64,000 nucleotides of DNA. Source: Combretum micranthum (Eukaryota; Streptophyta; Magnoliopsida; Myrtales; Combretaceae). The stretch's first letter is position 1; the number at the start of each line of letters is the position of its first letter. Below the pieces are notes generated by a model. It searched no databases. It was not told where the DNA came from and saw only the letters and a program-made list of their open reading frames with translations. Where the stretch lies: the NCBI GenBank assembly GCA_024138025.1, contig JAMXBD010000092.1, positions 496,001 to 560,000 of the forward strand, given 5' to 3'. This document shows, piece after piece, positions 1 through 11,773 of the stretch. A program made the position numbers and the translations under genes.

Positions 1-1500
1 TATATATATAGACTCATATTGTATGCATAATTTAATGGTGTTATCTCAAAGATTATTTTTTATAAAACAATTTGTTTTACGGTATTAAAACTTGAATTTT
101 AAAAATTTTCCTTTTAAGTGTTTTGAAAGAACTTTATAAATTATTGGGTTATTATAAATGAGTATATTCTTATTTTTTTCTAATTTATTTTCTAAAATAA
201 ATTATTTTTTCTTAACTTCGATCTTCTACAAATTTTACCTTTAGTGATAAAATTGAAGTTTCTAAAATTTTTATTAAGTTGTTGATAGCTTATAATAATT
301 TGAGTTGTATATATTTTTCCTTTTAAAATGGTTTTGATAAATAAGTTTTTTTCCTATTATATTTTTATTTCCTAACTTAAATAAATTTTATTTCTAAAAC
401 TTGGTCTTTTAAGTTCTTTACCAATTTTTCTTGGAAGAAAATCATTTTTCAACATTTTTAAGTTGTTGATGATATCTATTGTTTTTTAGCTAACCATGTT
501 TATATTCTTTTATTTCTTCGAAAATGGGTTTATCATTTAAAAACTTGGCTACCTTTATTTTTCTAAGTGGTTTATAAACTAGTGAGTTGATTTTATCTTA
601 ACTTTGAAAACTAGTCTAGTTCTTGATTTTTATTATAGAGTTAGTAAAAATCCTATAAGAAAGCTTCTTTTAAGAAAAAATTGCTTGTCAAAGAATTATT
701 AATACTAAGACTTAATAAACTTCATGTGACTTATTATAAAAAGAAAATGTTTATTTCACTAGTTAATTTATTTGATAAAATCATCTTTATTGTCATTTAA
801 GAAAATTCTTGATGAGTTTGAAAAGAAGTTGTAAAAAAGTAATTTGCCCATATGTTTGATGACAAAACCTTAATTTAGAGACAAAGATATATATTTTAAA
901 ATAATTTGGTTCTATTTTTCCTTTATTAAAGAAAATTTATCTTTAGTTTTGTTAAGACAATATGATTATGATGATGCATGTACATGAGTATGTAGTATGA
1001 AATAGAATAAGATATCACATAATAATGTGTGGAAGATATAAGAAGCAATATTAATCAAAATAACAAGATCAAGTATTGGGAACTTTAGCTTCATCAAGAT
1101 ATCCCAGTCAAGTATTGAGAACCTTAGTTTTATCAAGGCAACTCGGAAGTAAGAATAGACTAGTCCAAAAAAAAAAAGAAAAAGAAAGAAAAGAAAAGCA
1201 ATAACAAGAGCAATAATAATAAGCATGTTGGTGAGAGTTAGTGAGCATTCAGGCTCTAAGAAATATATATATACATATATTTAATAATATATATATATAT
1301 ATATAAAGTTAGATTGGAAGCATAATAACAATAATATAAACATAATAACAAAATAACATAATCGGAATTCTTTGTATGTGCAAGAACAAAATATGAATAT
1401 ATTGCTTCCATAACTCATGAGTTTTAAGAGACAACATCATGGTCATACTAAGTTACATGACATAGAAAAATAAATAGTTGTATGAGACTTTTACCTAAAG

Positions 1501-1545
<45 letters not shown>

Positions 1546-2450
1546 TGAAAATAGAAAGTGGTGGATGTAGGAATATATAGATAGTAATATATGGAAGATG
1601 GTTTTTATGTAGAGAAAAGAAAGTTGGAAAGATTTGTTTAGAGAGGATTTTTGGTAGAGGAATTTTGTGGAAAAAAATTTGGTAGAGTTTTGTTATGTAA
1701 AAGTGGATGTGTGAAAGAAGTGGGTGGAAATGATATATTTATAGTTGAAGATGGAAATTGAGTTTAATAAAATAAAATGAAAAAATAATAATGAATTATA
1801 GAGAGGGAGGGGACGTACCATTTTTGTGGAAAAAAGGGGGAGGAAAATTATTTAATTTGGATTTTATAAAGAAAAGTAAGTAATATGTAAGATATGATGT
1901 GATATAAGATGTTTAAGGAAGGTAAATAGTCAGAAAACAGGTGTATAAGTAGTAAGAAAAATTAAAGATAGATGAATAGTAGAATAGGATAATAAATAGT
2001 AAACAAGACTAATAATTTACTGGTAATAAAGAAAATACGCGTATAAATACGATATCTGATATTTTTAGTTATCGAAAAATTATGAAACTAATTTTTTTGG
2101 ATTTCTTACATTATTACGAATCTAACAGTATCATCGGAATATTTTTATCATTTAGTGTATTAGGGCATAGTTTTCGAAACTGATTTCGTTTGGATCCGAA
2201 ATACACTAAAAATTAGTGAACCTTATTTTTTTAAGCTTCCCTATATTATTATGCACTATTATCTGTAATTATCTCGATTTCATTGTCTAGGTTTTGAGAG
2301 CACGGGATTGTCGAATTTAAATTTTAGGGTTTAGTATAGGTTTTGTTGACTTTAAGGTTTCTAGTTGACTTCCGATTCTAGGGTTTGAGATTAAAACTTA
2401 GTATAAAAATCTAAGAGTTTATAAAGGAGGCTGGTTGGGTTTACAAAGGA
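1..2450. other. AT-rich intergenic DNA, no gene seen
   Basis: No reading frame here resembles a protein I recognise; the only sizeable one (966-1226, minus) is a hydrophobic low-complexity translation of A/T-rich DNA. A TA/TG dinucleotide run lies at about 1501-1544 and another TA run at about 1285-1306. The stretch 2040-2440 has the texture of an old LTR (short TTTTGGATTT-like tracts before the gag remnant at 2455), but no matching partner or primer site was found, so I do not call one. Confidence 0.6.
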
Positions 2451-2459
2451 GGCATTAGC

Positions 2460-3190
2460 CAGCCTTCGAAAGGTTCATGAAGTTAGTATGCATGATCAAT
2501 TTTTGATGAAACTAAGACTAGAATTTGAAGTTACATGGGGTAAATTGCTAAATAGAAAGTTGGTTCCTTCCTTGGATGTATATCTTGGTCAATTTTTGTG
2601 GGAAGAACAACGATTAGCTACATAATCTCTCATAAGTGCTTCGGGTGGGACATTAGAAGTAGTCAATGTTGCTTAAGCTGCACAAGGGAGGAATAGAGGA
2701 AAGGGACAAATACAGTGTTATAGTTGCAAGGAGTTTGGACACATTGCTCACAATCGTGGTAACAAATTTTGTAATTAGTATAAGCAAAGTGGGCATATTA
2801 TCAAGGAATGTCCTACATAACTAGAAAACAGGTGGGCTCAAGCTTTTAGAGCTGCATTTGCAGATTCGATTGTTATTGGTCCTACAGCTACAATCACAAG
2901 CAACCAGGCTATTATGACTCTAGAAATGGTCCAATAGATGATTCTCACATCATTCTCTACCTTTGAACTTCAAGACCAAGGTAAGAAAGTCTCTTCTACT
3001 TGGTATGTTGATTCTATAGCATCCAACCATATGACCAATTCACCTGATTTTTTGCAAAAGTTGTGGCAGTATATTGTTAGACAAAATATTCGAATTCTAA
3101 TGGTACTGATCTTCCAGTTACACCTATTGGTTATATTGTACAATTGTTTCATCATGTTTTTGTCACTCCTAAGTTGTCTACTAGTTTAAT
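2460..3190 (+). pseudogene. copia gag C-terminus and protease remnant
   Basis: Translation across frames gives a gag tail ending in two zinc knuckles. The first (2720-2760) keeps C-x2-C-x4-H but has Arg for the last Cys; the second (2770-2815) has lost its second Cys and holds a stop. Downstream, at about 2998, is a motif of the type WYVDS-x-ASNHMT, the copia aspartic protease active site; Gly after Asp-Ser is replaced by Ile. A stop at about 2936 separates gag from protease. No function is expected. Confidence 0.75.
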
Positions 3191-3379
3191 TCCTATTACT
3201 CGGCTAGTAGAAAATAATTATGATATACATTTCTCTCATGGTGGTGTGCTGTGCAAAATCAAGTGTCGGTGAAGGTGGTCACGAGGGGGCTTAAATTGAG
3301 AAGATTATTTCCATTACAATTTCTATTCCTAGAACTTTATCTTTAGCTTCTATGGTTGTTGAAAATAAGGTTGAAGTCT

Positions 3380-3935
3380 AGCATAGATGATTAGGTCATC
3401 CAAATGATGTTATTTTACTTAATTTGATGAAGTGTGGTTTTCTTAGTAACAAAGATCAGTGCTCTACTTATGCATTGTCTCTTGATTGTTCTACTTGTAA
3501 ATTAGAGAAGAGCAAAACATTACCTTTTCTTACTTATGTTGGACTTGCTAACGCAAGTTTTGAGATTATACATAGTGATGTTTGGGGCATTACTTTTATC
3601 ATTTCACATGGATGGTATAAATATTTTGTGACGTTCATTGATGACTATAGTCGGTTCACATGGATATATTTTTTATGCACTAATGCCAAGGTGTTTGCTA
3701 TTTTTCAAACTTTTGTGGCTTATATTAAGACACAGTTTTCCTCCTGTGTTAAGATTTTATAGTTTGATAATGGTAGCGAATATGTATCAAACGACTTTCA
3801 AGCCTTCTTGCAACATAAAAGGCATTATATCTCAGCGATTATGTCCTTATAGCCCTTAACAGAATGGGGTGGTTGAACGTAAAAACTGCCATTTGTTAGA
3901 TATGGTTCGAACATTACTATTATAGTATTACATGC
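3380..3935 (+). pseudogene. copia integrase remnant
   Basis: The HHCC-like GAG-pre-integrase end (C-x2-C in CSTCKLEKSK, about 3487-3516) leads into the DDE core. The first Asp is in IHSDVWG (about 3569-3590), FIDDYSRFTW follows at about 3634-3663, the second Asp is in a DNGSEYVS block at about 3764-3787, and the Glu is in NGVVERKN at about 3862-3885. Stops interrupt the frame before the second Asp, within the block preceding NGVVERKN (PQQN-type Gln codon now TAA) and after it. All three catalytic acids can still be read, but not in one frame. Confidence 0.8.
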
Positions 3936-4559
3936 TATCTAAATTTTGGGTCAAAGCTTTGTCATTTTTAGTGTATCTAATTAATTGTCTATCATCTCAT
4001 CAATTGGGTTTTGATTCTCCTTATTATCGTCTTGGTGTGCATCCTGATTATCACATGCTATATACAATTGGATGTGTGTGTTTTGTTCACTTGCTACCTC
4101 ATGAGCGCCATAAGCTTACTGCTTAATCAGTTCGATGTGCTTTTATGGGTTATAACATTGCTTAAAAGGGATTTTTATGTTATGATACTGTTGCTAATTG
4201 TTTACGCATTTCTAGAAATGTCATCTTCTTTGAGAATGAGTACTATTTTCAGCAGCATGTTGTTCCTTCCAATAATGTCCTCTTTCCTAGCTTTAAGAAT
4301 GATGTCTATCCACCAAATGAGAATTTTAAACCCAACATTGTCTATCAATGGCAAAGGCTTGCATCATCACAAATCACTCTTGATCCTAATCTTATGCCTA
4401 CCACTTTAGCTGATAATATCACTATAACTAATCCAACGGTTCTTCAAAGATCTTCTCATATCGGTAAACCTCCTAATAGGTATGGTTTCTCTGCTACTTT
4501 AATTGATACTACGGTCCCTACCTCTTATTCTTAGGCAACTAGACATACGTCTTAGGTAA

Positions 4560-6021
4560 AAGCTATGCAAGAAGAACTTCAGGCTCTCTAAGAGAATCAT
4601 ACTTAGGACATTGCTCCTTGTCCTACTGGTGCTAACCCCATTGGATGTAAATGGGTCTATTCCATCATGCTTTGATCTGATAGTACACTTGATAGATATA
4701 AAGAAAGGTTGGTGGCACTCGGTAATAGATAAGAATGTGGAATAAATTGTGAGGAGACATTTGCACCTATAGTAAATAAGACAATGGTGCAACTTATTCT
4801 AGCTACTACTGCTTCTAGGATGGTCATTTTGAAAAATGGATGTTAAGAATGCCTTTTTACATGGGGATCTTAAAGAAGAAATCTATGTGACTCCACTATC
4901 AGGGTTATTTTTTACACCTTCTTCTAATGCATGTAAGTTGAAATGACCACACTATGGTTTAAAACCGGCTCTATGTGCTTGATTTGATAAGTTTCGTTCT
5001 ATGCTTCTTAGTTTCTCATTTATCCAATGTCAATATGATTCCTCTTTGTTTCTTTGGAAGACTTCTACAGGAATTGTCATGCTTCTAGTATATGTTGATG
5101 ATATTGTTATTACAGGGATTGATTTTGAATTGTTTCTCAATTTCAAGATCATCGTCAACATTGTTTTCATATGAAACACTTGGGTCCTCTACAATATTTT
5201 TTAGGTCTTGAGGTATATTCTACCTCAACTGTATTTTCTTACACTAGCATAGATACATATTACTTTAGCTAGTTTTCAAGATGGCCAATCTATTGATACT
5301 CCCTTAGATGTGAATGTTAAATATCATCGTGACGAAGGTAATTTTCTATCTTATAGATCTATCTTAATATAGGCAACAGGTAGGCAGCCTAAACTATTTG
5401 ACTATTACTCGATCTGATATTTCCTTCAGTGTTCAACAAGTTAGTCAATTTATGCAAGCACCTAGGCACCTTCATCTAGCAATTGTTCATCAAATTGTTC
5501 ACTATTTGAAAGGCAATTCTGCTCGAGGTCTTTTCTTTCCAGCAAACTCTCTTATTCATCTAGTCACATACAGTGATGTTGATTGGGCTGGTCATTTTGA
5601 TATTGTTTGGTGCATGTTTCTTGATAACTCTCTCATTTCTTAGAAAATCAAGAAGCATGATTGGGTGTCTAATTCTTCTACTGAGTCTGAGTATTGTGTT
5701 ATGTCCTTTGCTTATTCTGAAATTGTTTGGCTTCATGGATTGTTAGGTGAGTTTGGGTTTCCTCAAATTGAACCTACTTCACTCATTGTAGATAACACTA
5801 GTGCAATTCAAATTGCTGCTAATCCAGTATTTCATGAACATACTAAGCACATTGAAGTGGATTGTTACTCTATTCGTGAAACATATGAAGCTCATATCAT
5901 CTCTCTTCCACATGTCACCATTGATCTTCAGATCGTTGATGTGTTTACTAAGGCTCTTTCCAAACACTGCCATCACTTTCTTGATAAATTGATGATAGTT
6001 GATCAACCTGCACCAATTTGA
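4560..6021 (+). pseudogene. copia reverse transcriptase and RNase H remnant
   Basis: RT pieces include a GCKWVYSIML start (about 4648), an EETFAPIV block (about 4753) and the YVDD polymerase box (5091-5102). RNase H/connection follows in two long open pieces, 5398-5643 (YSDVDWAGHFD near 5570) and 5665-6021 (SSTESEYCVMSF near 5673, DNTSAIQIAANP near 5791, HTKHIEVDCYSIRE near 5842). The second piece is one of the better-kept parts of the element and ends just before the polypurine tract. Not functional as a whole. Confidence 0.8.
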
Positions 6022-6026
6022 GGGGG

Positions 6027-6239
6027 TATATCAATGGTACCAATGGCAAACATTATGACAATGAATATGGCATAAATTTTGTCCCAGATCTGTGCATATA
6101 TTCTTAGAATCGAATATATAAAAAATTAGTGCATTAGTTGTATATATAGATACCAAAATTAGTTGTACATAAATCATTATTTAATGGAAAGGAATGATGA
6201 AGAGAAAGGTAATTTTTAGCTAATTTACTCAAACTTTGA
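6027..6239. other. Likely remnant of the copia 3' LTR, no gene
   Basis: This lies directly after the polypurine tract of the degenerate copia, so it should be U3 sequence. Its expected TG start has decayed to TA. The end of the LTR cannot be fixed because the 5' partner is missing. Confidence 0.4.
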
Positions 6240-7022
6240 CAGAAAATGCTCTCACAATGTTTTTTTATTTTATTTTATTTTATTCTTTTGGAAAAGATTT
6301 CACTATATGAAAGTTGTAATGCTATAGCATACTCCAAAATTTGTTGAACCTGTCACTTCATACTTTGATTCTAGAATTTTAAGATACATTAGAAGAACTA
6401 TTTATACATTATGCTCACTTCTTTCCGGCATTGATATGGACTAATACTTTAATTGGCCACAAAAAGGATACATATTACAGGGTTCATAGCTTTTTGTTCT
6501 GATACTATTTTTATGTTAGTACCCCCAAATGAAATGGTTGTGATACCAACCCATATAGAGAAAACCATGTGATCTTTTAAGTGAATTCTCCTTTGAAAGA
6601 ACAAGAAGCCAACCTACATCTTCAAAGTCTCAAGTCTCAACCAATCCGTCTTTGTTTTTATATATCATTTGCTTGGCTACATGTATACTAACATAGTACC
6701 ATTTTCATTATCAAGCTTCACATTCTTAACAAGCTAATCATTCTTTTCTCTCCTGCATTGTCTGACTATTTTCGCATATTATCACACATGTTTGATTGAT
6801 AGGCTAGGTCTTAATATGAATTTACTTGAACATACAAAGATATTGCTAAATAGAAATAGGTTTGAGTTTGTGGAAAGAAAAAAAGGAGCAATATTAGCAT
6901 AGCCATGTCTTTAGGTGGTCCTATGCTGGAATGTTGTCCTATCAAAACTTTGGCATTTTTGTAGAAAACATTTTTATGATAGGACCATGTGATCCTTCAA
7001 GTGAATCTATCTCCAAAAAACA
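6240..7022 (+). repeat. SAUR-associated duplicated unit, copy C (no coding part)
   Basis: Closely parallels 12170-12935 (copy A) and 61800-62400 (copy B), the DNA upstream of the two SAUR copies. Shared blocks include ATGCTCTCACA at the start, the stretch around GAAAGTTGTAATGCTATAG, CTTCACATTCTTGACAAGCTAATCATTC-like sequence near 6716-6750, and two ACCATGTGATC motifs (6564-6574, 6984-6994). Homology stops near 7022, where decayed minus-strand copia DNA begins, so the promoter-proximal part and the SAUR reading frame are missing. Orientation is given by comparison with copies A and B. Confidence 0.8.
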
Positions 7023-7059
7023 ACCATCCAGACCTTATGTTGAGGAAAAGGAAGTCCTA

Positions 7060-7819
7060 TTTGATTCCCATATTAACAAGCTGCACATGTAGGAAGCTCC
7101 TTCTCCAATCGAGGCAAGCCTTTTGCAAGATCTTTCTTCTTCATAAAAGTGCAACTGCATGAAGGAAATGCCCTAATCTCTTGTGCCAAAGCATTGTATT
7201 ATTATCTTCATTATGCACAACAACCTACTCTTCTTGTGTTAAATGTAAGGCGAAGCTTTTGTCTTTGATTTGAACCTTGAGCATATCTCTACTGTCTGCA
7301 TCTTTAATTATGCAATTTTTATCTTCAAACAACACCTTATACTCTTTTTCCAATAGCTAAGCAACACTCTAATAGGTTTTGATAAATTTCTAGAGCATGC
7401 AAAACATTAGAAATTAATTTCAAGTTTGTGGGACCTTCAATTGCCAATGTTCCTTTCCTTTTCACAACAATGTATGCACCCTTTCTAATTCTAACACTAG
7501 AGATAGCAGTCTTGTCAAGCGCCCTAAAGAGTTCTCAATCATAAGTCATGTGGTTCATGTAACCACTATCTACAAGCAAGTTATTGGCTATGTTACTAGT
7601 GGAGAAGCATGATATTACAAACATCTACTTCTCTTCATGTTGATTTTGAACAATCTCGGATTCTCCATCTTGGTATTGAGACTTGCATACTTTTTTGATA
7701 TATCCTAACTGACCACACTTGTTACATTTTGCATTTGGTATGAACCAACACTTTGTTTGTGAATGGTTGCTTTTTTTTTGCAACAAAAACAACATGGAAA
7801 AGCTTGAAAGCTGTTGTAA
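7060..7819 (-). pseudogene. copia zinc knuckle, protease and GAG-pre-integrase fragment
   Basis: Read from 7819 downwards: a cysteine-rich CKKSNHSQTKCWF-type block, then a second knuckle, then a linker, then a protease active-site-like LVDSGYMNHMT segment (about 7590-7555), and finally a block ending in CAACQYGNQ that matches the C-x2-C of GAG-pre-integrase. Several stops interrupt it. Unit C sequence adjoins it at about 7022-7060. Confidence 0.65.
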
Positions 7820-8249
7820 TGGTGATCAAGAAAATAATATGGAAAATGTGGAAGATTTTATTTTATTAAATAGATTTGATTTAGTTATTATAGCTTATTT
7901 CATTAGACTTGATTTTATTAGAATCTAGTAGGATTGGTATCTTATTTTAGATATCAAAGCTTTTAGTTCATATGTTATTTTATCTTATATATAGACAGAT
8001 CCTGTAACATAGATGATGAAAAGTTATTTAGACTTTTAACAAAAGTATTTCTTTTCAAAGGTATGATGCCTTTCTTTTCATTGATAATGTGAGGCCATAC
8101 AGTTTAATGGTAGTGCGAGGCCATCAAATCAATATTTTCACTCATAATGTGAGGCCACCAAACTATCATCTTATTATATTTACTTTAGTTTGTAAGTCCA
8201 TATATTTTCCTTTTATCTCTTTATTTTTTGCTTCCATTGTCCTACATCA
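7820..8249 (+). repeat. Solo LTR of the 10477-12155 element family
   Basis: 430 bp. It opens TGGTGATCAAGAAAATAAT and closes CCTACATCA, matching the LTRs at 10477-10841 and 11774-12155 over most of their length. The shared core includes a TATCTTATATATAGACAG promoter-like stretch and repeated GTGTGAGGCCATC-type phrases (about 8075-8160, three copies here). There is no internal region. It sits in the cysteine-rich region of the minus-strand copia gag, so it inserted after that element. Confidence 0.7.
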
Positions 8250-8380
8250 TGTTGCTTCTACTGTTGTTGTTGTTACTGCTACTGATGTTGCTATTATTGT
8301 TTGCAGATCCTCTAGACTTGTTATTATACTGCTTCTTTTTTCTTGTTTTTGCCTTCACTATAGCTTTGCGATTTGGCTTG

Positions 8381-9304
8381 TGATGCAGCATAGGATGAAG
8401 AGACAGAAAATCCTACTTTTGATGAGGAGTATGAAGACGAAGAATTTTTGGAAAAAGTTGAAAATTTTCAGCCTATTGTAGGCAATGAGGTTACTGAGGA
8501 GGTAGCAATACCTGAGTTTGCAACTATGGTTGTAAAGGAGTTCCAGGATGTGTTTTTTGAAGAGTTGCCAGATGGGTTACCACCATTGAGAGACATTCGA
8601 CTCCAAATCAATCTTGAACTAAGTGCAACCCTTCCAAATTGTCCTCGTCATCAAATAAGCTATACAAAACATGAAGAGTTGAGGAGACAAGTTGAGGACT
8701 TACTGCATAACATGATTAAAATTCGAGGTCGAATTTTGTCCAGCCTAGAAAGGATGATGCAGCATAGGATGAAGAGACGGAAAATCCTATGTCGGCAACT
8801 TATGTCGCCGGCCTTTAGTTTTATACTACTAGTATTAGAGCGGCGTACTTTATATGCATTTTGGGTTTTTCAAATTCGTAATTAATAATGCAGTCAATGC
8901 CTTTAGAATATCATTTAATATTTTTAAAGAATAATTTTTAATATCATTTAGTAGGATTTTTAATAGGATTTAATGTCTTTTAATAGGATGTCAGTTTCAT
9001 AGGATTTAATGTCTTTTAATAGAATATCACATTTAGTTTTTCCTTTTAAATGCTATTTAATATTATTTAATAGGTTTTAGTTCTTTTTCGGTTATGGCAA
9101 CTTTCAAGCTTGCCTATATATATGTAAGCCCTATGGTATATGAGATATAGATTGTTTTGAATGAAATTTTTTGAGACTGTTCTCTCTATTCCAAATTTCG
9201 TCATCTTTGTGTAGATTTCGATTTTTGATCCCAAATATCTAGGTATTCTCAGAATCAATTGACGTTTGAAGATCACACGCCGGGTATTCGTGCGCGAATC
9301 AACA
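8381..9304 (+). mobile_element. Rearranged Ty3/gypsy remnant with 3' LTR
   Basis: The first part (8390-8730) encodes an acidic linker (DEEYEDEEFLEKVENF) and then the block that precedes gypsy RT (EFQDVFFEELPDGLPPLRDI, about 8540-8600; HEELRRQVEDLL, about 8670-8705). It then jumps directly to a gypsy polyprotein end (IRGRILSS region, about 8717-8745; in another frame the usual D-S-R-S-N tail). After about 8790 comes LTR-like DNA with a TATA stretch (CTATATATATG near 9114-9124), ending CGAATCAACA at 9304. RT, RNase H and integrase are missing. A 34-bp segment starting GATGCAGCATAGGATGAAG occurs twice (8381 and 8757), at the two ends of the coding scrap. Confidence 0.65.
8444..8885 (+). pseudogene. 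gypsy pre-RT fragment fused to polyprotein tail
   Basis: One open frame of 145 codons (start 8448). Residues 30-85 match the conserved leader of gypsy RT, with an EELPDGLPPLRDI core. After residue about 88 the homology shifts to the extreme 3' end of the polyprotein and into the LTR, so the frame is a deletion fusion, not a gene. No RT catalytic box is present. Confidence 0.65.
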
Positions 9305-9329
9305 TCTTGCGATAGTTTCCGTTTACCTC

Positions 9330-9915
9330 CGCTATGTCAGCTTGGAAAGCACCTACCATAGTTGCTTCTTGTCTCATAAGTCTCCTTTGTTCTTCTACCC
9401 ATAATGCATTCAATAATTCTACTATGGTAATGCTTGATAGATCTCTTGAGTCCCCAAAGATGATATTATAGCCTTAAATTTTTTAGTAATTTTAACTAGG
9501 ATTTTTGCACAATTTTACAAAATTCAATGCCAAAGGGTCTTACATTATTGACAATGCAGAGTGGTCTATCAGAGTATCCATTGATTGTTTTTAATTCTTT
9601 CATCTTTTGCATCTTAAACTCTTGTATCAAATTCAACACTCGAATCTCTTTGATTCCTCCATATCGAACATATTCTTTCTTCAAGAAATCCTAGATTTCA
9701 TGGACAGCCTTCAACGTCGTGATTTTTGTGAAAATTGTGGATGAGATAGCTGCAAATGGATTTAATTTGGCTTTCAATTTCCTTTGTTTCCTCTCTTTAT
9801 GAAGTTTCATTTGAGCAACCATTAGATTACTTGGAAGAGAAGGAATTTCATATTCTTCTTCATCAGCCTCCCACAAATCATTTCCATCAAGGTAGGCTTC
9901 CATCTTGACAACCAC
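9330..9915 (-). pseudogene. copia gag (UBN2-like) fragment
   Basis: Starts at an ATG at 9913-9915. The translation has the copia gag opening with an EAYLDGNDLWEA block (residues 5-16) and a basic KERKQRKLKAK stretch, then an AVHEIWDFLKKEY-type block after a stop at 9691-9693. A second open piece (9496-9684) continues gag, and a third stretch (9330-9470, SRDLSSITIVELLNALW and EEQRRLMRQEATMV) is its C-terminal part. Stops and shifts separate the three pieces. It matches 56270-56569 nearly base for base over the N-terminal part. Confidence 0.75.
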
Positions 9916-10476
9916 ACTTGGTAATTTGTCACATCAAATATTGGAGGTACGAGTTGATAAGTGGAGGAACTTCCTGAATTTATTGTAATTTGTTTGTAGG
10001 TTCTAATTGTAAATAAGGGTAAGCGTTTGGGAAATGTGTCTAAGCTCTCTCAACTTCATGGATCCTTCAAGATAATTGCTCTAAGACTATTTGGAATTTT
10101 AGAAATCTTACTTTGTTCACTGAAAAAAGCATCAATTTATACAGTAAATTTTGAAATTGAAATGCAGAAAATTCTACTACATATTGATAAAATATTAATT
10201 GAAGTTATTTTCCTAAATTAAATCTTATTTTCCTAATAAATAGAAATAAAACAAATGTTGATAGGATCAAAGTTAGTCAACAATAATGTTTTCAACCATA
10301 AAAGTTCAAGTTCAGTAACAATGTCTACTAACTTCTTCCTTTGAGCTAATGGACAAGGCCATGTGATCATCCGATCAATATTTCTCCACTTCGCATGTTA
10401 TTGGAGACATTGTGAACATACATAATTTCCTTAGCTGGTAAATTCATGACATTATGAGAGCAATCATTGTCCATAA

Positions 10477-10841
10477 TGCAAATCAAGAAAATAGTATGGA
10501 AGATATGGAAGATTTTATTTTATTAGATAGATTTGATTTAGTTATTATATCTTGTTTCATTAGATTTATTTTGTTAGAATCTAGAAGGATTGGTATCTTA
10601 TTTAAGATATCAAAGCTTTTAGTTTAGATATTATTTTATCTTATATATAGACAGATCCTATAATAGACATGATTAGTTATTAAGATTTTGAATAAAATAA
10701 TTTATTTTCAAAGGTGTGATGTCTTTCTTCTAATTGATGGTGTGAGACCATCATCACAAATTTCACTAGTGGTGTGAGGTTACCAAATTATCTTCTTCTT
10801 TTTTTATGTAATTCATTTTTCATTTCTATTGTCCTACATCA
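10477..10841 (+). repeat. Left LTR of the small non-autonomous element
   Basis: TGCAAATCAAG start and CCTACATCA end. It carries a TTATATATAG TATA-like box (10641-10650). Clearly homologous to, but diverged from, 11774-12155 by substitutions and several short indels, so the insertion is not recent. Confidence 0.75.
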
Positions 10842-11134
10842 AATTTAGTATAAGAGTCTACTGTTTTATTCTTCCTAGGATTTGAATTTAACATTTTTTC
10901 CTAAGATCAAAGAACATAATTTTTATTTGTGTCATACAAAATGTCAAATTACATGGAATCTCTTGTTCTTGATTTTTGTAAGAAGCTTATACCTATGTTG
11001 AAAGAAATTAATACTAAATTAGATGAAATAGGTCGCTAACTTCAATACCTTGGTCATTGGCTTTGTGCCCCAAGGATTCATAAATTGCATGTGGATCAAG
11101 TGAAGTGTCATAACTACAATCCTAATCTCACACA

Positions 11135-11602
11135 ATGTCCAAGAAAAGATTAGAGTGCAATTCACTTGAAATTGAGCCAAAGATTGAAGATATTCAAAAT
11201 AATGCTATTGATGTTACAGAGGAGGTTGTCAATGAGGAGAAAGAATTGGAGATTGTAGCGGCTACAAAGGATGAGATGGTAGAGGTTGCAGTTAATGAGT
11301 TTAAAGAGGCTGTAGAGAATGAGATTGAAGAGACTCTGATTGAAGTGTGCATGAGCATAGTAGAACTAGAAAACATGAAAAGGGAGGAAACTGATATAAA
11401 GTGTGATAAATTTATTGAGAGTGATGAAGATAAAGATGTCTTAGAAAGTTCAATAATTGGGATCATCAGTGCTGATTCAAAATTTGATAGTAAGATAACA
11501 TTTGTAAAAGTAGTTGATTCATTCATTAAACCAAGAAAAGAATATCAAACTTGCAAACCAATGATTAAAATATATTCTATCACTTCATATTATTATTTAT
11601 AG
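11135..11602 (+). CDS. 155-aa acidic protein of a non-autonomous LTR element
   Basis: The only substantial frame in the element. The product is strongly acidic, with long Glu/Asp-rich amphipathic stretches (for example residues 20-90, runs of VNEEKELEIV and EVAVNEFKEA type) likely to form coiled coil. It has no Cys-His knuckle, DSG protease or polymerase motif, no signal peptide and no membrane segment. The C-terminal 30 residues are basic and Lys/Tyr-rich. A broken frame upstream (about 10940-11130) may be its original N-terminus: it reads through helical residues and a short Cys-containing piece before a stop near 11037. I do not recognise the family. It could be a diverged gag remnant or a captured host sequence. 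Calling it an expressed protein is uncertain. Confidence 0.4.
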   Translation: MSKKRLECNSLEIEPKIEDIQNNAIDVTEEVVNEEKELEIVAATKDEMVEVAVNEFKEAVENEIEETLIEVCMSIVELENMKREETDIKCDKFIESDEDKDVLESSIIGIISADSKFDSKITFVKVVDSFIKPRKEYQTCKPMIKIYSITSYYYL

Positions 11603-11773
11603 GTTACTCAATTTATTTTGGCATTATCAAAGTATCACAAGGAGGTTTGAAGTTAGTTGATGATCCATTTGGTCAGAGACAAGTTGGAATATTTGTTTTT
11701 TGCATCCAAATTTTTTTTATCCATGTGGAGTTCTCTTGATTCAAGGATGAATTTTTTAAGAAAGGGGGAATAA

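Larger units (their letters stand above)
2455..6026 (+). mobile_element. Degenerate Ty1/copia retrotransposon
   Basis: Domains occur in copia order on the plus strand: gag remnant with two damaged CCHC knuckles (about 2460-2830), protease (about 2998-3060), GAG-pre-integrase and integrase (about 3380-3930), reverse transcriptase (about 4560-5260, YVDD codons at 5091-5102) and RNase H (5398-6021). A polypurine tract (TTGAGGGGG, 6018-6026) follows directly, so a 3' LTR should begin near 6027. Many in-frame stops and frameshifts interrupt every domain. No 5' LTR or primer-binding site was recognised, so the 5' end is probably lost. RT before RNase H but after integrase excludes gypsy. Dead element; old by the number of lesions. 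Confidence 0.85.
7060..10298 (-). mobile_element. Decayed Ty1/copia element (minus), interrupted twice
   Basis: Read on the minus strand the order is LTR (about 10078-10298), gag (9915 down to about 9330), gag C-terminal linker (8380-8250), zinc knuckles (about 7819-7690), protease and GAG-pre-integrase (about 7690-7060). It is cut by a gypsy remnant (8381-9304) and by a solo LTR (7820-8249). Two knuckles survive near 7790-7690 (CNKCGQLGYIKKVCKS type), then a protease-like LVDSGYMNHMT block, then a CAACQYGNQ-like block near 7090. Integrase, RT and RNase H are absent. The same LTR-gag end is present in unit B at 56270-56940, where the tRNA-Met primer site is still readable; here it is deleted. 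Confidence 0.75.

Noticed and set aside
6027..6180. Direct assignment of a full 3' LTR to the 2.4-6 kb copia
   Set aside because: The start after the polypurine tract is plausible, but without the 5' LTR the end cannot be defined.
11194..11526. 110-codon minus-strand Ser/Thr-rich frame
   Set aside because: It is the antisense shadow of the acidic 155-aa frame (Glu codons read as Ser/Phe on the other strand).
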